This document shows, piece after piece, positions 1 to 7,625 of a stretch of 30,991 bases of DNA (position 1 is its first letter; the number at the start of each line of letters is the position of its first letter). The notes under the pieces were generated by a model. It saw only the letters and a list, made by a program, of their open reading frames with translations, did not search any database and was not told where the DNA came from. Source of the DNA: JBAXTE01 sp964653595 (GTDB lineage: Bacteria > Bacteroidota > Bacteroidia > Bacteroidales > WCHB1-69). The translations under genes were made by a program, and so were the position numbers. The stretch covers positions 1-30,991 of the forward strand of contig CAZZHH010000039.1 of the NCBI GenBank assembly GCA_964653595.1. The letters are read 5' to 3'.

Positions 1-7
1 AAATCGT

Positions 8-16
8 TATCTTTGC
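8..16 (+). promoter_or_regulatory. Bacteroidota -7 promoter element for the rsfS operon
   Basis: TATCTTTGC matches the Bacteroidota sigma-ABfr -7 consensus TAnnTTTG. Transcription would start near 22, leaving a leader of about 9 nt before the ATG at 31. The element overlaps an in-frame upstream TTG at 13, which argues against that TTG as the translation start. The -33 region lies outside the window. Matching the consensus is direct; activity is inferred. Confidence 0.65.
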
Positions 17-30
17 AAAAAATCATTAGA

Positions 31-435
31 ATGGCAAAAAAAATCGAGAAAAAATCGAAAAAAGAGATCGAAAACACTACAAATAAAGGCTTAGCTGAAG
101 TAATTATTGAAACAATTCAAGATAAAAAGGGGATAGATATCGTAGTAATGGATTTACATTCATTGCAAAATTCACTGTTTGATAAATTTATAATCTGTTC
201 AGCTTCCTCTAAACCACAATCTGATACAATTGTCGATAGCATTGCGTTCGAAGTTAAAAAGAAACTAGGTATTCTTCCAAAAAGCATCGAGGGAACAGAT
301 AATGCAACATGGTGTATTGTTGATTATTTTAATGTATTAGTTCATGTTTTTAATCCAGAGAGTAGAGGCTTTTACCAGTTAGAAAAGCTATGGGCAGATG
401 CACAACTCACAAAAATTGAATCAATAACTGAGTAA
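31..435 (+). CDS. rsfS: Ribosome silencing factor RsfS
   Basis: 134-residue member of the RsfS/Iojap/DUF143 family. Family members bind ribosomal protein uL14 on the large subunit and block subunit joining when nutrients are short. A lysine-rich N-terminal stretch is followed by the family core: LAEVIIETIQDKKGIDIVVMD near the start, then DKFIICSASS, and the conserved DYFNVLVHVFNPESRGFYQLEKLWADA near the C-terminus. I chose the ATG at 31 over the upstream TTG at 13 because the TTG sits inside the -7 promoter element. It is the first gene of a tight operon, with ftsH starting 14 nt after its stop. The same pairing is common in Bacteroidota. Length fits the family. The identification is secure; the regulatory role here is taken from the family. 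Confidence 0.93.
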   Translation: MAKKIEKKSKKEIENTTNKGLAEVIIETIQDKKGIDIVVMDLHSLQNSLFDKFIICSASSKPQSDTIVDSIAFEVKKKLGILPKSIEGTDNATWCIVDYFNVLVHVFNPESRGFYQLEKLWADAQLTKIESITE

Positions 436-449
436 ACAATATTTTAGGT

Positions 450-2522
450 ATGGCTGATAATAATTTAAAAATAAAGAAACCAAAATTTAATTTTTATTGG
501 ATTTATGGGGCAATAGCTTTGGTGCTAATCTTTTTTTCTTATCAAAACAATAGTGATTCTGGTAATACGAGAGAGATTAATTTTAATAATTTGGATTTGA
601 TGTTACAAAAGGGGCATGTCTCTAAGATTGTGATTATCAAAAGCAAAGATCAAGCAGATATCTATTTAGTTAAAGATTCTATAGCCAAAGATACTGCATA
701 CAAAGAGTTGTCAAAAGGTAAGAATATAGCCAATAATTCTGGTCCTCATTACTACTGCTTAATTGGCTCATTAGAGAGTTTTAATACAAATATAAAGGAG
801 TCGCAAGTCAAAAAATTAAGTGCAGATACCATTGGTAAAACCGATGTTGAGAAGCAAGAAATTATTAAAAAATTTCAACCCATATCTATTACCTATGATA
901 ATTCTACCGATTGGGGAAGTGAGATTTCTACTTGGGTTATTACTTTCGGTTTTATTATCTTAATGTGGATAATACTGATGCGCCTTATGAATAGAGGAGG
1001 TGGCGGTTCTCAAATTTTTAATTTTGGGAAAGCTAAAGCTCAATTGTTTGATAAAAATGTGCCAGTTTCTACTACTTTTTTAGATGTTGCCGGTCTAGAA
1101 GGTGCCAAAGAAGAGATAGTTGAAGTGGTTGATTTTCTTAAAAATCCGATGCGATATACTCATTTGGGAGGAAAAATTCCAAAGGGTGTTTTACTTGTAG
1201 GTCCTCCTGGAACTGGTAAAACTTTGCTAGCAAAAGCAGTAGCAGGTGAAGCGAAAGTTCCTTTCTTTTCTCTATCTGGGTCTGACTTTGTAGAGATGTT
1301 TGTTGGTGTTGGTGCTTCTCGTGTACGAGATTTGTTTAAAAACGCTAAAGAGAAAGCTCCTTGTATTATTTTTATCGATGAAATTGATGCTATTGGCAGG
1401 GCCCGTGGCAGAAATCAAGCTACAGGTGGTAATGATGAACGGGAAAACACTCTAAATGCGCTACTTACCGAAATGGATGGTTTTTCAACCAATAATGGTG
1501 TGATCATTTTGGCCGCTACCAATAGAGCTGATATTTTAGATGGTGCTTTGATGAGGGCAGGTCGGTTTGACAGACAAATTCATGTAGAATTGCCAAATGT
1601 AAGTGAACGAACTGCTATTTTTAAAGTTCATGTTAGAAACTTAAAATTATCGGATGATTTTAGTAGTGAATTTTTTGCACGCCAAACTCCTGGTTTTTCA
1701 GGAGCCGATATCGCTAATGTATGCAACGAAGCTGCTTTAATTGCAGCTAGAAAATCGAAAGAGAAAATTGAAAAAGATGACTTTTTATCCGCAATAGACA
1801 GAATTGTAGGTGGATTAGAACGTAAGTCTAAAATCATAACTCCAAACGAGAAAAAAGTAATAGCATATCACGAATCGGGTCACGCTTCGGTTAGCTGGAT
1901 GTTAGAACATGCCCACCCACTTGTAAAGGTGACCATTGTTCCTCGTGGTAAATCGTTAGGCGCAGCATGGTATCTACCAGATGAAAGACAAATTACAACA
2001 TTTAGCCAAATGTTTGATGAGCTTACTGCTTTGTTGGCAGGTAGAGCTTCAGAGGATGTCTTCTTCGGAGAAGTATCTACCGGAGCTTTAAACGATTTGG
2101 AAAGAGCGACAAGAATGGCTTATTCGATTGTAGTTTATTATGGACTAAATGATAAAATTGGCAATGTGAGCTATTACGATTCTACTGGTCAAAGCGAATT
2201 CTCTTTTTCTAAGCCCTATAGCGAAGAAACCTCCAAATTAATTGATCAAGAGATTCACTTGTTAATTGAAAAAGCATATTCCAAAGCAAAAGAGGTGATT
2301 GTGACCTATAAAGATAAAATTGATGAGTTGGCTAATATGCTTCTTACAAATGAAGTTCTTTTTAGAGAAGATGTGGAAGCAATTCTAGGTAAAAGAATAT
2401 GGGATGATGGTCATGAGCATATGGTAGATGGAGAGACTGCTGAAATCGTTTCAGACGAAGCAGAAAGTACAGTAGAGTCTGATCCAAAGTGTGATTCCCC
2501 TTCACAAATTGATTCAGAATAA
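450..2522 (+). CDS. ftsH: ATP-dependent zinc metalloprotease FtsH
   Basis: 690-residue inner-membrane AAA+ protease that extracts and degrades misassembled membrane proteins and some short-lived cytosolic regulators as a hexamer. The sequence shows one transmembrane segment near residues 16-32, a periplasmic domain of about 125 residues, and a second membrane segment near 160-178. The AAA domain follows, with Walker A GPPGTGKT at 251-258, the pore loop MFVGVG at 283-288, Walker B IIFIDE at 306-311, and a second region of homology around NRADILDGALMRAGRFDRQ. The peptidase has the zinc motif HESGH at 474-478 (HExxH) and the probable third ligand Asp549. The C-terminal tail is acidic. Every key residue is present, so the enzyme should be active. 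It sits in the rsfS-psd operon, 21 nt before the LUD gene. Confidence 0.97.
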   Translation: MADNNLKIKKPKFNFYWIYGAIALVLIFFSYQNNSDSGNTREINFNNLDLMLQKGHVSKIVIIKSKDQADIYLVKDSIAKDTAYKELSKGKNIANNSGPHYYCLIGSLESFNTNIKESQVKKLSADTIGKTDVEKQEIIKKFQPISITYDNSTDWGSEISTWVITFGFIILMWIILMRLMNRGGGGSQIFNFGKAKAQLFDKNVPVSTTFLDVAGLEGAKEEIVEVVDFLKNPMRYTHLGGKIPKGVLLVGPPGTGKTLLAKAVAGEAKVPFFSLSGSDFVEMFVGVGASRVRDLFKNAKEKAPCIIFIDEIDAIGRARGRNQATGGNDERENTLNALLTEMDGFSTNNGVIILAATNRADILDGALMRAGRFDRQIHVELPNVSERTAIFKVHVRNLKLSDDFSSEFFARQTPGFSGADIANVCNEAALIAARKSKEKIEKDDFLSAIDRIVGGLERKSKIITPNEKKVIAYHESGHASVSWMLEHAHPLVKVTIVPRGKSLGAAWYLPDERQITTFSQMFDELTALLAGRASEDVFFGEVSTGALNDLERATRMAYSIVVYYGLNDKIGNVSYYDSTGQSEFSFSKPYSEETSKLIDQEIHLLIEKAYSKAKEVIVTYKDKIDELANMLLTNEVLFREDVEAILGKRIWDDGHEHMVDGETAEIVSDEAESTVESDPKCDSPSQIDSE

Positions 2523-2543
2523 AGAACTTAAAATCGTTCAATT

Positions 2544-3155
2544 ATGGATGCAACTTCAGTTAAAGAAAAAATATTCAAAGCTGTTAGAGAAGCTTTAATA
2601 GAAAAAGATAAAGAACTTATCGTGGAATCGGATGTTGTTGAATCTGTCGATCATACAGTTGATTTATCCGTGACTTTCGCTGAAAAGTTTGTTGCTAAAG
2701 GGGGTGGTTTCTTGTATTGTGAGCGATCAAAAGATCTTTTGGTAGGAGTTGTGGATTTTTTTAAAAATACAGACTTGTCCGATATCTTATGCCTTGATGA
2801 TGATTTATCTGAAGTTTTGGATGCTTGTAATATTAAACATAAAAGAAGTATCTCTAAAGATGATAAAATTGATTATGTTGTGATGCCAGTTGATGCTTTA
2901 GTAGCCAATAACGGCGCAATTGTAATTAGTTTTAGTAATCCGATTGAAAATATTGTTTTAAGTTCTGGTGCAATTCTAGTCCTTTTCGCTCGAACGGATC
3001 AAGTGGTTAATAAGTATGCGGATGTTTCCAAAATTGTGAATTCGAGAGAACATTTGGAGGGTTTTTCACATATTCATCTGATTGAGTCACCTTCCACTAA
3101 AAACCGTCTCGAATTTCCTGTTCAAACGAATGTTTTTCTTCGTTATGTTAAATAA
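2544..3155 (+). CDS. LUD domain protein (LutC/YkgG family)
   Basis: 203-residue protein of the LUD (lactate utilisation) domain family, related to LutC. The visible family-like features are GGGFLYCERSKDL near residue 55, the central strand-loop VVMPVDALVANNGAIVIS, and the C-terminal stretch ending in NVFLRYVK. LutC normally works with the iron-sulfur subunits LutA and LutB in lactate oxidation. Neither partner is nearby. Instead the gene is wedged between ftsH and cdsA and overlaps the cdsA start by 11 nt. That location suggests co-translation with cdsA and a job unrelated to lactate, but nothing in the sequence says what. Family assignment is good; function is unknown. Confidence 0.8.
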   Translation: MDATSVKEKIFKAVREALIEKDKELIVESDVVESVDHTVDLSVTFAEKFVAKGGGFLYCERSKDLLVGVVDFFKNTDLSDILCLDDDLSEVLDACNIKHKRSISKDDKIDYVVMPVDALVANNGAIVISFSNPIENIVLSSGAILVLFARTDQVVNKYADVSKIVNSREHLEGFSHIHLIESPSTKNRLEFPVQTNVFLRYVK

Positions 3156-3954
3156 AAACTTAATAGTAAGATCGCTATCTGGAAGTGTGTTTGTTGCATT
3201 AATTGTTACATCCATCTTTATATCTCCATTATTTTTTGGAATATTGTTTTTGATCATTACGATCATAGGAACTTATGAATTAGTTAGGTTTTCTCAGAAC
3301 ATAGAAGGATTAGTAGTAAACAAAGCAATAACCTATATTTCGAGTATTCTTACTTATTCAGTTTTGTTTTTGGTTACTTCACTACATAATCCAAAATGGT
3401 ATTTAATTCTATTGCTTTTATTACCTATTATATTATTAATTGAACTATACAGAAAACGAGAGTTTCCATTGTTAAATATTGCTTATGCTATTTTCCCATC
3501 AGTATATTTGGCATTACCTTTAGGCTTGTTAAACTTTATTTTGCCCATTGGAAATGGTTGGCTATTGCTTGCTTTTTTCGTAACAATTTGGGCTGGTGAT
3601 ACCTTTGCATATATCGTCGGTTCGTTATTCGGAAAACATAGATTGTTTGAAAGAATTTCTCCAAAAAAATCTTGGGAAGGAACAATTGGCTCTGTGCTAA
3701 TTACGCTTATAGTAAGTTATTGGTATCCAGATATATTTGGGATATTAAACCATTGGCAATGGTCCATATTTGTGGTTATTGCTTTGGTGTCTGGTTCATA
3801 CGGGGATTTAATTGAATCCCTATTCAAAAGAAGTGTAAATGTTAAAGATTCGGGCAATATTATGCCAGGGCATGGGGGTGTTTTAGATAGATTTGATGCT
3901 GTAATTTTGGCTTCTCCAATCATTTTTGTATTTTTGCAGATTATTTTTAATTAA
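3145..3954 (+). CDS. cdsA: Phosphatidate cytidylyltransferase CdsA
   Basis: 269-residue polytopic membrane enzyme that makes CDP-diacylglycerol from phosphatidate and CTP, the precursor of phosphatidylserine, phosphatidylethanolamine and phosphatidylglycerol. Most of the chain is hydrophobic, with about seven or eight membrane segments. The CDS signature is complete near the C-terminus: SLFKRSVNVKDSG, then PGHGGVLDRFD around residues 239-249. I place the start at the ATG at 3145 (MLNKNLIVRS), which overlaps the upstream LUD gene by 11 nt. An ATG at 3130 and a TTG at 3082 are also in frame but would add residues unlike the family N-terminus. The next gene, psd, acts later in the same pathway. 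Confidence 0.95.
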   Translation: MLNKNLIVRSLSGSVFVALIVTSIFISPLFFGILFLIITIIGTYELVRFSQNIEGLVVNKAITYISSILTYSVLFLVTSLHNPKWYLILLLLLPIILLIELYRKREFPLLNIAYAIFPSVYLALPLGLLNFILPIGNGWLLLAFFVTIWAGDTFAYIVGSLFGKHRLFERISPKKSWEGTIGSVLITLIVSYWYPDIFGILNHWQWSIFVVIALVSGSYGDLIESLFKRSVNVKDSGNIMPGHGGVLDRFDAVILASPIIFVFLQIIFN

Positions 3955-3969
3955 TCAATTTCAGTTAGA

Positions 3970-4632
3970 ATGAAGATTCACAAAGAGGGATATAGTGTAA
4001 TTGCTGTTTTTTTTATCGTTTTATCTATATTATTAATATCTGTTAATGTTCTTTTTGCCAAACAGACTATTTTTCATTATTCTTTATATCTCACTACTGC
4101 TGTCTTTTTCTTCTTTGTGGTTCGTTTCTTTAGAGTCCCTAGGAGGGATATTGCCATGGACGAAAATGCAATATATTCTCCAGCCGATGGAGAAATTGTC
4201 GTAATTGAAGAGGTATTTGAGCCCGAATATTTTTTGGATAATCGGAAGCAAATTTCAATATTCATGTCGCCACTCAATGTTCATATCAATTATTTCCCTA
4301 TCTCAGGAGTATTATCCTACAAAAAATATCACCCAGGAAAATTTTTAGTAGCTTGGCATCCTAAGTCGTCTACTCTCAACGAAAGAAGCACCATGGTGGT
4401 TGAACATCAATCTAATGGAAAATCCATATTATTCCGACAAATTGCCGGTTTTGTAGCTCGTAGAATTGTTCCAAGTGCAAAACTTAATCAAAAAGCGGTA
4501 CAAGGCGATGAGTTTGGAATGATAAAATTTGGTTCTAGAGTAGATGTTTTTGTTCCATTAGATGCTAAAATCAATGTCGCTATAGGTCAAAAAGTTACTG
4601 CTAAAAAAACCATTATAGCTTATTTCGGCTAG
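3970..4632 (+). CDS. psd: Phosphatidylserine decarboxylase
   Basis: 220-residue pro-enzyme of the short Psd type found in Bacteroidota. It converts phosphatidylserine to phosphatidylethanolamine at the inner membrane. Two hydrophobic segments lie near residues 8-30 and 37-53. The catalytic region then shows YSPADGEIVVIEE near 69-81, FMSPLNVHINYFP at 98-110 and the self-cleavage site Gly188-Ser189 in KFGSRVDVFVP. Cleavage before the serine would generate the pyruvoyl prosthetic group, as known for the family. It begins 15 nt after cdsA and is the last gene of the operon. No clear hairpin terminator follows, only T-rich sequence. Confidence 0.93.
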   Translation: MKIHKEGYSVIAVFFIVLSILLISVNVLFAKQTIFHYSLYLTTAVFFFFVVRFFRVPRRDIAMDENAIYSPADGEIVVIEEVFEPEYFLDNRKQISIFMSPLNVHINYFPISGVLSYKKYHPGKFLVAWHPKSSTLNERSTMVVEHQSNGKSILFRQIAGFVARRIVPSAKLNQKAVQGDEFGMIKFGSRVDVFVPLDAKINVAIGQKVTAKKTIIAYFG

Positions 4633-4850
4633 TTAAAATTATTTTTTTTACTTTTTTTATCAACGTATCGTCTCTTGCGGAACTGAAATTCAAGTATGCA
4701 TCGTTTGAGATATATGAACGAATTGATAAAATTTTTCCATTCGACTCTTTGCAAAACTGTCTTGTCCTCAAACATTTTATTAATCTCTTTAGGACTGAAA
4801 CGAATTTTGGTTTTTACACCCATTCTCATCTTGAAATCCAATATCTTTAA
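4632..4850 (+). other. Open frame after psd with no start codon; possible gene remnant
   Basis: Within the gene-free stretch 4633-5277, this frame stays open for 72 codons directly after the psd stop. It reads like a hydrophobic leader (KIIFFTFFINVSSLA) followed by a mixed-charge segment (ELKFKYASFEIYERIDKIF). It has no ATG, GTG or TTG at its beginning. The opposite strand is also open (4629-4841, starting at a TTG) with a very basic product and in exact codon register, so one of the two may simply be a reflection of the other. It could be a decayed gene, a gene with a frameshift, or chance in AT-rich DNA. I recognise neither product. Confidence 0.2.
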
Positions 4851-4869
4851 TTAACATTTTTAGCTAGTT

Positions 4870-4907
4870 GTGCGATCCCGATTAATATCGGGATTGTATC
4901 TTCGCAC
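4870..4907. repeat. Nested palindrome, copy A of the TTCGCAC intergenic repeat
   Basis: The inner stem ATCCCGAT (4875-4882) pairs with ATCGGGAT (4887-4894) around a TAAT loop. The outer arms GTGCGA (4870-4875) and TCGCAC (4902-4907) are inverted and enclose it. The context GTTGTGC...TTCGCACTC recurs at 7565-7600 and 7624-7648, so this is one member of a dispersed repeat. There is no T-run beside it, which makes a plain terminator less likely. Position between genes and symmetry are direct observations; function is unknown. Confidence 0.7.
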
Positions 4908-5063
4908 TCTCATCACTCCATTTCCCAATCCCAACTACTGTCTTAACACTTTTTAACTGTTTTTTTTTATCTAAAAAAACCTTCTATATTTACCTCCAAT
5001 TAATAAATAAAGATACACACACAATGAAATTAGCGACCTCACCACAAGTGAAACCTATTTTAC

Positions 5064-5134
5064 AAAAAAAGCCGGAAGGGCTTGCTCCCCAACCGACTCT
5101 CTTTCCACACACTAACTTAGTATACACCAAATTA
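5064..5134 (-). ncRNA. Candidate small RNA with own promoter and terminator
   Basis: The minus strand carries a -7 element (TATCTTTGC, 5141-5149). About 55 nt downstream of the predicted start comes a short GC hairpin (arms 5079-5083 and 5069-5073, minus-strand AAGCC/GGCTT) running into seven Us (5070-5064). The transcript would begin near 5134 and be about 70 nt long. Its 5' end can fold CTAATTT against AAGTTAG around a 10-nt loop. Both strands are also open here: a 44-codon ATG frame lies on + (5024-5158) and a long frame on -, so a short peptide gene is an alternative. No known RNA family is recognised. Confidence 0.35.
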
Positions 5135-5140
5135 GATTTT

Positions 5141-5149
5141 GCAAAGATA
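5141..5149 (-). promoter_or_regulatory. -7 element upstream of the small RNA candidate
   Basis: The reverse complement reads TATCTTTGC, an exact TAnnTTTG match, the same 9-mer as the rsfS promoter at 8-16. It faces a stretch with no confident minus-strand protein gene, which is why a small RNA is suspected. Start predicted near 5134. Confidence 0.5.
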
Positions 5150-5277
5150 CAATAATATTTCATCGGAAATGCTGTTTTGAGTGCGAACTCAGTTTGCCAC
5201 CAAACTACAAAGGGCTGCATCGAATGCCTTTTAAGAAATATATTATGTTAAAAATAAATAATCTTAATTTACTTAAA

Positions 5278-5778
5278 ATGAAAAAATTAATAATTACGTT
5301 TGTATTTTTTGCTTCAATCATTACAATTTCTAATGCAGCTCATCTACCTTGGAATGTGTATAAAGAACACGGTGGAATAGGTGGTTGGTTTAATCGTTAT
5401 AGTGATGTGAGTCAAGAATATGATCATTCCGAAACTATTGGGAATGTTACTTATAATTATTTTAACCTTAGATGCTGTAACCCTGGTTGGCAAATTTGTC
5501 GTGTATCAACAAAGTCTCCTCAACCTCCAACTCCAAATGACCCTTTGGATTATCTTTGGGAAAAATATGATGAAATGATCGTAGAGAAATTGAATTATTG
5601 CATAGATTATGCCGATAAATCAGCGATTGACAATGTGCTAAAAGGGAATGGATGTGTGAAAGTGTCTGTGCCAGAGTTAATTGAATTAAATAGTATTTTT
5701 GTTTTTAACTTCAAATGGGATTATAAAGATGTTGAAAATGGGAAAATATATATTGATTCATTTATTTTGAAATTATAA
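5278..5778 (+). CDS. Small exported protein, unknown function
   Basis: 166-residue protein I do not recognise. It begins with a clear signal peptide (MKKLIITFVFFASIITISNA, cleavage probably after Ala20). The mature part has an aromatic N-terminal segment, a cysteine cluster (RCCNPGWQICRV), a proline-rich linker (PQPPTPNDP) and a C-terminal segment with two more cysteines. This pattern suggests a disulfide-stabilised periplasmic or surface protein. I chose the ATG at 5278 because it starts the signal peptide; in-frame ATGs at 5230 and 5245 would add a polar extension. No T9SS tail or lipobox is visible. It has its own terminator hairpin and is therefore probably transcribed apart from the next gene. 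No convincing -7 element is seen upstream. Confidence 0.6.
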   Translation: MKKLIITFVFFASIITISNAAHLPWNVYKEHGGIGGWFNRYSDVSQEYDHSETIGNVTYNYFNLRCCNPGWQICRVSTKSPQPPTPNDPLDYLWEKYDEMIVEKLNYCIDYADKSAIDNVLKGNGCVKVSVPELIELNSIFVFNFKWDYKDVENGKIYIDSFILKL

Positions 5779-5786
5779 TTTAATGT

Positions 5787-5834
5787 AAAAGATTTACCTG
5801 GTATGTATCGCGTACTGGGTAAATCTTTTTATAA
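5787..5834 (+). terminator. Rho-independent terminator after the 5278-5778 gene
   Basis: A perfect 12-bp inverted repeat, with arms 5787-5798 (AAAAGATTTACC) and 5818-5829 (GGTAAATCTTTT), runs into a T-run. It separates the first small exported protein from the next gene, whose ATG is only 15 nt beyond the stem. It could therefore also act as an attenuator in that gene's leader. Confidence 0.65.
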
Positions 5835-5844
5835 GAAAGAAAAT

Positions 5845-7035
5845 ATGAAATATAATAAACTTATACTGATAATACTCTTCTTTTTTCTGCTAAATCAAAG
5901 CAAGGCTCAAATATTCAATTCGTTATTTGAGATGGATACTGTGGTTGAACTTCAGGAAAATAGTGAATTAATGCAATTAAGGAAGGGGAATACCGTTAGT
6001 TTTTCTTCTAAAGATTTGCTATTTACAGATTGCTCTCAAAAATTAGCAGATATCGATACGTTAGAATTGTTGAAAGTTGACTTATTTTCAATGTTAAGAT
6101 CAAAGATAAAACTGGTATTTGATTCTAAACTAAAAAAAATGATTAATACCCATATGGCTATTTCTGCCATTGCTCATAATAAGGAGTTTGTAATATTATC
6201 AGGATATAATAACACCTTGATTTTCAACAGAAAGGATGCGGATCAATATGTTTTAATAAATGTACTAAAAGATGGTTTTGATAAGATAAAAATTGTAAAT
6301 GATTCTATTGTAGTATGTTTTCGATTTAATAATCCAGAACATAAGTATATGGTTTATGATTTTGCAAAGAACAAGGTTGTTGAAAAGAAACCTTTACTAT
6401 TTGATATTGATGAAATGATGCATATCTCGCCGAGTATATATGCAGATGCCTATGGTGAAAATATTTATTTTTTACAGGCAGGCCAATACCGAATTATTCA
6501 ATATAATTGGGCGACTCAAAAACAAGATACAATTATTGGTAAAATGGATGGTTGGGATTCATTCACCAAATCTCAATTAAATGAAATTTGCAATTCTCAA
6601 CCAGGTTCCCCGGCAATTAGTGTGTTAAACAAATATCTGCCGAATGTGGATGTGCCGACTGCCATAAACGTGGTGAATGATACCATGATTTTTGTTTGGC
6701 GATATAGACACTATATGGGCTCGGACATGAGCTTGCTGGTGGAAGTTTTGACCAAAGTTGATGGAGTTTGGAGATTTTTATGTCAGGGATACAAAGGGAA
6801 TCAAAGCTGTGGTGAAGGTGTTGTTACAAAAAGCAATTATCCGCTTGTGTGTTATCAACGTGATTATTCTCCACTCTATTCTTTTGATCGGAAATTCGGA
6901 TTAATAGTTTCTAATCAAAAAGATTCACCTCTTGGCAAAACATGGAATCAGTATCTAGATGAATCACAAGTAAAATTGGTGGATGAAAATCCAGTTTTTA
7001 AAATGTGTATTTTTACATTTAAAGGTGTTCAATAA
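5845..7035 (+). CDS. Exported protein, possible beta-propeller, unknown function
   Basis: 396-residue protein with a signal peptide (MKYNKLILIILFFFLLNQSKAQ, residues 1-22, cleavage likely before or after Gln22). No lipobox cysteine and no T9SS tail are seen. The mature chain is rich in short beta-type segments such as EFVILSGYNNTLIFNRK, NDSIVVCFRFN and DTMIFVWRYRHY. This resembles the 6-bladed propeller-like exported proteins of Bacteroidota, but I see no diagnostic motif, so the fold is only an inference. The start is the ATG at the signal peptide; the frame is open upstream to a further ATG at 5803, inside the preceding terminator hairpin. Its stop overlaps the start of the next gene by one base (TAATG), so the two are translationally coupled. 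Confidence 0.6.
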   Translation: MKYNKLILIILFFFLLNQSKAQIFNSLFEMDTVVELQENSELMQLRKGNTVSFSSKDLLFTDCSQKLADIDTLELLKVDLFSMLRSKIKLVFDSKLKKMINTHMAISAIAHNKEFVILSGYNNTLIFNRKDADQYVLINVLKDGFDKIKIVNDSIVVCFRFNNPEHKYMVYDFAKNKVVEKKPLLFDIDEMMHISPSIYADAYGENIYFLQAGQYRIIQYNWATQKQDTIIGKMDGWDSFTKSQLNEICNSQPGSPAISVLNKYLPNVDVPTAINVVNDTMIFVWRYRHYMGSDMSLLVEVLTKVDGVWRFLCQGYKGNQSCGEGVVTKSNYPLVCYQRDYSPLYSFDRKFGLIVSNQKDSPLGKTWNQYLDESQVKLVDENPVFKMCIFTFKGVQ

Positions 7036-7550
7036 TGCAGCAAGTTCTTTTTTTTATCCTATTCTGGATAAATATATGTGGGTATTGTCAGAAATCTGAC
7101 CAGAGTTTCAGTAATATAATATTATTGGATATAAAAGGTAAAGAATTCGCTTTTTCTGATTCGATTTACAAACCTGCAATAATTCTCTATTACTCAGAAC
7201 CGAATTGCCACGGTTGTATTGATGAAATCGTCGCTCTTATTTCTCAAAAAAAAGTAAAAAATTTTTATGTAATAGCTCAAGATAGAAATGATATCATGTA
7301 CAGAAAACAGGTCGTAAAAAGATTTTCAGAGATAACAAGCTCAGTTAAAGCAGTGTATTTTGACAATAATAAGTTGAATTTCCCATTTCAAACAACGATA
7401 TCTGCTAAAAAGAAATCTCCATGGTTGATTTTTTATTCAAACAAATTAGAGGTGTTTGCAAATGATGATATTTTTGATTCAAGCTCTTCTAATCTGAAAT
7501 TTATAAAAACGTTTTTAAAGAAATTGGCGTTTTTTGTAAAACAGTCATAA
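7035..7550 (+). CDS. Exported thioredoxin-like protein with CHGC motif
   Basis: 171-residue protein with an N-terminal hydrophobic leader (VLFFILFWINICGYCQ). The segment AIILYYSEPNCHGCIDEIVAL near residues 48-68 has the shape of a thioredoxin-fold strand followed by a CxxC motif (Cys-His-Gly-Cys) at the start of a helix, as in TlpA/redoxin-like proteins. The later stretch SPWLIFYSNKLEVF could hold the strand usually preceded by a cis-proline, although the proline here (Ser-Pro-Trp) is not certain to be that residue. It starts on the last base of the preceding stop codon, so the two proteins are probably made together. A role in disulfide handling outside the cytoplasm is plausible but not shown. 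Confidence 0.55.
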   Translation: MQQVLFFILFWINICGYCQKSDQSFSNIILLDIKGKEFAFSDSIYKPAIILYYSEPNCHGCIDEIVALISQKKVKNFYVIAQDRNDIMYRKQVVKRFSEITSSVKAVYFDNNKLNFPFQTTISAKKKSPWLIFYSNKLEVFANDDIFDSSSSNLKFIKTFLKKLAFFVKQS

Positions 7551-7566
7551 GATTGCATCTACCGTT

Positions 7567-7589
7567 GTGCTAAGATTGAATCTTCGCAC
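7567..7589. repeat. Palindrome, copy B of the TTCGCAC repeat
   Basis: GTGC-t-AAGAT (7567-7576) pairs with ATCTT-c-GCAC (7580-7589) around a 3-nt loop with one mismatch. It has the same GTTGTGC...TTCGCACTC frame as the element at 4870-4907 and is followed by a second direct TTCGCACTC at 7592-7600 and TTCGCACGC at 7610-7618. Confidence 0.65.
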
Positions 7590-7625
7590 TCTTCGCACTC
7601 TCTTGCAACTTCGCACGCTCAAGTT

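Noticed and set aside
13..30. TTG start for RsfS
   Set aside because: The TTG is inside the TATCTTTGC promoter element, so it would not be in the transcript.
5024..5158. 44-codon ATG frame on the + strand as a protein gene
   Set aside because: No promoter or ribosome-binding context is seen, and the same bases better fit a minus-strand small RNA with promoter and terminator. Kept only as an alternative.
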